Shown here: piece after piece, positions 3,921 to 6,952 of the stretch
Numbering within the stretch: the first letter of the stretch is position 1
Layout of the letters: every line of letters begins with the position of its first letter
Assembly: GCA_938049325.1 (NCBI GenBank)
Contig: CALICC010000368.1
Location: 1 to 6,952 of the forward strand
Direction: 5' to 3'
Length of the DNA stretch: 6,952 nt
DNA from: an uncultured Ilumatobacter sp.
GTDB taxonomy: Bacteria; Actinomycetota; Acidimicrobiia; Acidimicrobiales; Ilumatobacteraceae
The notes under the pieces: model-generated
Databases searched by the model: none
Seen by the model: the letters and a program-made list of their open reading frames with translations, nothing else
What the model was told of the DNA's origin: nothing
Position numbers and translations under genes: made by a program

Positions 3921-6650
3921 ATGAGCGCCAAGCGTGTGGTGTCGATGTGTCTGAGCATTGCGATGTTGGCAACGCTCACCGGAGTCTCGCCAGCGGCGGC
4001 GCAGGTCGCCCAGGAGGCACAGATCTACAAGGGCGACCCACCGACCGGGTTCGATCGCTTCGGCAACGAATGGTGGTCGGGCCAGGAGTGGTCGGCGATC
4101 ATCGGCTCCAACCCGACCGGTACCGGAGGCATCGACTTCCCACCAGTGCGTGAAGAGGTCGAAATCGACACCAAGAACTGTCGACCACGCCCCGCGACCG
4201 AAGCCTCGGAACCCCCGCGGGCCGAGGAGGCCGAGCCCCCGAGTGCCGGAGAGTCGGACGGGCCGCGACGAAGCGAAGACCCTCAGCGCCGTGGACGCCG
4301 CCTTCGCATCGACTTGGACGAACTGCCGATGTGTCCCGCGTTCCCTCCTCCCCCGCCGTGCCAAGACGATCTTCCCGTCGGTTCTGCCACGACGCCGACC
4401 TCGGTGACGAACGACGTCATGGCCGTCGAGCCGACACACGGTTCCTACATTCCTGATGACCTGTCGGCGTACCCCCTCTCGACGTCGTCGAATGCGTTCA
4501 ACAACGGGGCGTACAGCGGGTTCGCCCGGATCGCCCGGATCACGGGCACGCCCGAAGGCACCATCGGCGTGCTCGCGATGCACTTCCACATCGAGCTCCC
4601 GGCAGGCGTCGACGCTTCGGATCTGGACGTCGGCATCACGGCCATGCTTCCCGACGGGACGGTCGTCCCGTACCCGGCGTCGCTGTTCAACCTGTTCTGC
4701 TACTCAGACCAAGCGGGCGTCGCCCCCAACTCGGTGTATGCAGCGGGTCCCGGCATCGTGATCGTGGACGGCGAAGAAGTCGCACCGTTCATCACGTTCA
4801 ACGCCGAGCTCTTCGGAGCACCCAACCAGGTGATCGCTGCGGACACCACAACGGTCTACCTCGGCAACGCGCCGGTCCCCCAGGGCGCCGTGGTGACCAA
4901 CGCAATCGGCGCTGCCATCACTCAGGACGGTCTCGACGGCGCAGAAACCGGGTTGCGCGACGAGTTGCGCGACTGGGCCGAAGACGCCGTGGAGACGGCG
5001 ATCGACGGCAGCAACGACCTCGACGTGCTCGACGTCAACATTCCGATGAGTCTCAACCTCACCTGGGTCAACACCATCGGCCCGTCGGGCGGGCTGAGAG
5101 TCAACATCACGTCCACGAACCCGTCGGTCGAGGTCGCTCGAAACAACTGTGAAGGCGAAGTGTCGTGGAACTCGTTGAGTCTCACCGCCGACTTCGCTGT
5201 CGGTGTCGCAGGCGGCAACCTCACGTTGGCGATCGCAAGTGGGTCGCTGGTGACATCGGGACTCGACGTCGATCTCGAAAGCGGATTCTGCTCGTTCGGA
5301 CTGTGGTCTTGGGCGATCGAGAACGCGATCGAGAATCGACTCGCCATCATTTCGGCGATCGTGTCGTTCCTCATCGCCAACCCGGGCGTTCAAGCTTCGA
5401 TCACCACCACACTGATGGGCCTGCTCGCTCCGATCTCGCTCGGCGGACTGCTCGGTGGCGCAATCGGTCTGGCATCGACGGTGACCATCACGTCCGCCGT
5501 TGTTCAGAATGGCGGCCTCGAGCTTCAAGCGGACGCTTCGTTCGCGCCGAACGGACCCGCAAACGGGCCGAACCTCACAGCGTCGGTCTCACATGGGCCA
5601 CCGCCCAACATCAACTTCTTGACCTCGCTCCGAACGGTCGAGACGACCGGTCAGCAGTTTGGCGCTGCCGCATGGCTCTCACCGGATCTGCTCAATCAAC
5701 TGGTCGCTTCGGTGGTCGAAGAGGGAGCGTTCAACCGTGTCGACACTCAGGGCGCAGCAACGGCGGGTGAACTCTTCCTGACGGGCAACTGCGGCCTGGT
5801 CGACACTGATGCCGTGTTCGTCGATGTCGACGCCACGACCGCTCCGTGGCTGAGCGAGAATCCCAATGCCGGCGGATCGAGCGGGATCACCACGTCGCAC
5901 TTGCTCACCATCACCGACTTGCGCCTGACGTTCCGGGTTGCCAATACGAGCTGCGGTAACGGTGGCGTGGTCGGCGAGTTGTCGGTCAACGTCAACGAAT
6001 TGGGCTTCGAGCTCACCGGTAACGGCACGAACCAGAGCTTGGGCTTCGGTATCCAGATGCACCCGGCGTGCCCCGATGATCCCGTGGCGTGTCCGATCAC
6101 GACCGCAACGGTGTCCAATCCGCTGCCGGCTCTGCCGTTCCTTCCCGGAGCGAACCAGGTCGCTGGAGCAACGGTGATCGAAGCCGGGTTGAACGACCTG
6201 GTCGGCAGCTTCGGTGCATCGGTGGCGATGCCGGGTTCCCAGGTTGGGCTCGACATCATCCCGATGGCGCAGAACATTCAGCCAGGAACGGTCGATGCGT
6301 ACTTCAAGATTCTTCCTGAGGCGAAGGTCAACTCGTTCTCCGGATGGGAGACCACCGGCGCCGGCATCTGGCTCGACCCAGGTTCGACGATCGACCTGAC
6401 GTACAGCCTCTCGGCCTCCACGAACATGCCGGGACCCCTGACGTACACGTGGCACGGATCACCGGGATCGAACGGCCAGGTGACCACGACATCAGGTTCG
6501 GCAACCGTCAATCTGACCGGAGTGCCGGTACCCGACCCGCTGCCGGCGACGTACGGCAACCCTGGCTTCTACCTGCAGGTGACCGACCAGTGGGGGCGCT
6601 ACGCCTCCAAGAGCTGGGAGGACGACATCTTCAGCGGCGACTGGCTCTGA
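3921..6650 (+). CDS. Large secreted protein with predicted BPI-like (TULIP) double barrel and C-terminal PKD/Ig-like domain
   Basis: 909 residues, counted from ATG 3921. Residues 1-27 are a signal peptide (KR, hydrophobic core, S-P-A-A-A/Q). Residues 28-87 contain GFDRFGNEWWSGQEW. Residues 88-129 are an acidic/proline linker ending in arginines (RRGRR), and 138-147 is C-x3-PPPPP-C. Residues about 155-317 look like a beta-rich domain. Residues 333-545 resemble the N-terminal BPI barrel: ITQDGLDGA opening an amphipathic helix, beta strands, a long helix (463-503) and NGGLELQADASF. Residues 586-798 resemble its C-terminal barrel: LSPDLLNQLVASVVEEGAF, VDVDATTAPWLS, LTITDLRLTFRV, GELSVNVNELGFELTG, and a final helix plus strands. 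Residues 804-899 look like a PKD/Ig-like sandwich (TYTWHGSPG, YLQVTDQWGRYAS). Ten cysteines in the mature chain could pair. There is no LPxTG or C-terminal anchor. Lipid binding outside the cell is inferred from fold resemblance only. GTG 3903 (GGGGG 7 bases upstream) or TTG 3882 are other possible starts; GGGGA precedes ATG 3921. Confidence 0.8.
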   Translation: MSAKRVVSMCLSIAMLATLTGVSPAAAQVAQEAQIYKGDPPTGFDRFGNEWWSGQEWSAIIGSNPTGTGGIDFPPVREEVEIDTKNCRPRPATEASEPPRAEEAEPPSAGESDGPRRSEDPQRRGRRLRIDLDELPMCPAFPPPPPCQDDLPVGSATTPTSVTNDVMAVEPTHGSYIPDDLSAYPLSTSSNAFNNGAYSGFARIARITGTPEGTIGVLAMHFHIELPAGVDASDLDVGITAMLPDGTVVPYPASLFNLFCYSDQAGVAPNSVYAAGPGIVIVDGEEVAPFITFNAELFGAPNQVIAADTTTVYLGNAPVPQGAVVTNAIGAAITQDGLDGAETGLRDELRDWAEDAVETAIDGSNDLDVLDVNIPMSLNLTWVNTIGPSGGLRVNITSTNPSVEVARNNCEGEVSWNSLSLTADFAVGVAGGNLTLAIASGSLVTSGLDVDLESGFCSFGLWSWAIENAIENRLAIISAIVSFLIANPGVQASITTTLMGLLAPISLGGLLGGAIGLASTVTITSAVVQNGGLELQADASFAPNGPANGPNLTASVSHGPPPNINFLTSLRTVETTGQQFGAAAWLSPDLLNQLVASVVEEGAFNRVDTQGAATAGELFLTGNCGLVDTDAVFVDVDATTAPWLSENPNAGGSSGITTSHLLTITDLRLTFRVANTSCGNGGVVGELSVNVNELGFELTGNGTNQSLGFGIQMHPACPDDPVACPITTATVSNPLPALPFLPGANQVAGATVIEAGLNDLVGSFGASVAMPGSQVGLDIIPMAQNIQPGTVDAYFKILPEAKVNSFSGWETTGAGIWLDPGSTIDLTYSLSASTNMPGPLTYTWHGSPGSNGQVTTTSGSATVNLTGVPVPDPLPATYGNPGFYLQVTDQWGRYASKSWEDDIFSGDWL

Positions 6651-6701
6651 CGGCGGCGGTGCGACGAGGACGCATGCCGACCCTCCCGCCGATGCCCGCG
6701 A
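6651..6701. other. Short convergent intergenic gap without a clear terminator
   Basis: Fifty-one bases separate the stop codons of two convergent genes. TGCG (6660-6663) can pair with CGCA (6671-6674), and CGGCGG (6651-6656) with CCGCCG (6686-6691) outside it, giving a possible GC-rich stem. There is no T run in either direction, so termination here may be Rho-dependent or lie elsewhere. Confidence 0.3.
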
Positions 6702-6952
6702 CTACGGGCAGACCGGGCGTGGGGGCGGCGGTGGCGGTCCGACGGGGTCGCACGGATCCCACGGCGGCGGTGGCGGCGGCGGAGGGGGCGGAATGTACCC
6801 ATCCGGGCCGGCGCCGATGAACAGCGTCACCTGGTAGTGGGCGTGATCGCCGACGAAGTCGAGGAGGTACGACGTCGGGATGATGCCATCGTCGTTGTAG
6901 GCCGTCGGGAAAGCTCCGCCGGTGATGCCATCGGGCAGGTTGGTGAATGCGC
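6702..6952 (-). CDS. Partial protein with polyproline, cysteine-containing C-terminal tail (last 82 residues)
   Basis: The minus-strand frame is open from the right edge to TAG at 6704-6702. It enters in mid-codon, so the start is outside the window. The first ~50 visible residues (AFTNLPDGITGGAFPTAYND, then DGIIPTSYLLDF and HYQVTLFIGAGPDGYI) look like a beta-rich extracellular domain. The tail is ten prolines, WDPCDPVG, six prolines and RPVCP, with two cysteines 14 residues apart. The frame choice is supported because it reads coherently to the edge and the G-rich plus strand is explained as proline codons. It converges on the large secreted protein, whose residues 138-153 (C-x3-PPPPP-C-QDDLPVG) have a similar proline/cysteine/PVG composition. 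Family not recognised; a cell-surface or secreted role is inferred. Confidence 0.65.
   Translation of the reverse strand, partial: AFTNLPDGITGGAFPTAYNDDGIIPTSYLLDFVGDHAHYQVTLFIGAGPDGYIPPPPPPPPPPWDPCDPVGPPPPPPRPVCP

Noticed and set aside
3800..3979. 60-residue N-terminal extension of TetR
   Set aside because: It would run through the A/T-rich promoter region and the start of the divergent gene; the family normally begins close to helix 1.
3186..3985. Similar 'TGGCxACGCTCACxGG' sequence at about 3189 and 3966, both able to encode LATLTG
   Set aside because: Only about 16 bases match; one copy is antisense to the tetR end. Probably chance or codon bias, not a mobile or att repeat.
3180..4589. 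A 469-codon minus-strand open frame spanning tetR and the start of the large gene
   Set aside because: It is arginine-rich, low in structure and antisense or frame-shifted to two well-supported genes; a GC-rich shadow frame.
4704..6455. Minus-strand frames of 274 and 258 codons opposite the large secreted protein
   Set aside because: Composition is R/D/V-rich as expected for the complement of GC-rich coding sequence; no domain or ribosome site seen.
6651..6820. Plus-strand frame through the G-rich stretch after 6650
   Set aside because: The same bases read as proline codons in an open minus-strand frame that continues to the window edge, which is a better explanation.

Overview
The window suggests a high-GC actinobacterium. 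An Acidimicrobiia/Ilumatobacter-like source is my best guess, based on GC/GTC/GAC-rich codon use, a secreted protein with a 'P-x-R-x-x-D-T-R' motif and proline-rich secreted proteins. This is inference; no ribosomal or other marker gene is present. There are six protein genes, two of them cut by the window edges. No tRNA, rRNA, CRISPR array, transposase or phage gene was seen.

Left and middle (1-3799, all minus strand). In transcription order the genes are a TetR-family repressor (3799-3176), an AraC-family activator with an N-terminal DUF6597-like sensor domain (3127-2387), and a 677-residue flavin/iron-sulphur oxidoreductase of the trimethylamine dehydrogenase / N-methylproline demethylase / 2,4-dienoyl-CoA reductase family (2350-317). 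Beyond that lies the N-terminal part of a secreted protein (276 to the left edge). Gaps are 36-48 bases, so the first three could be one transcript: two regulators placed ahead of the amine- or enoate-oxidising enzyme they may control. Small inverted repeats lie in the tetR-araC gap and over the araC stop codon.

Divergent promoter region (3800-3920). This short stretch is rich in A/T against a GC-rich background. It separates the TetR gene from the large plus-strand gene. It holds a 14-base inverted repeat just upstream of tetR, a TTGACA box and a second, 11-base palindrome. TetR may therefore control itself and the divergent secreted gene.

Right half (3921-6650, plus strand). One gene encodes a 909-residue secreted protein that I cannot assign to a named bacterial family. 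Its centre reads like the two consecutive barrels of the eukaryotic BPI/LBP/CETP lipid-transfer proteins (TULIP superfamily). The order of landmarks matches BPI: a starting helix ITQDGLDGA, beta-rich stretches, a long second helix, a linker strand, then a second barrel with an S-P-D-L-L-N helix start and the late beta pattern. This is flanked by an N-terminal beta-rich domain with an acidic/proline/arginine-rich linker, and by a C-terminal PKD/Ig-like sandwich. It is the most interesting object here. A convergent minus-strand gene, of which only the last 82 codons are in the window (6952-6702), ends in a polyproline tail with two cysteines, echoing the C-x3-PPPPP-C element of the large protein.
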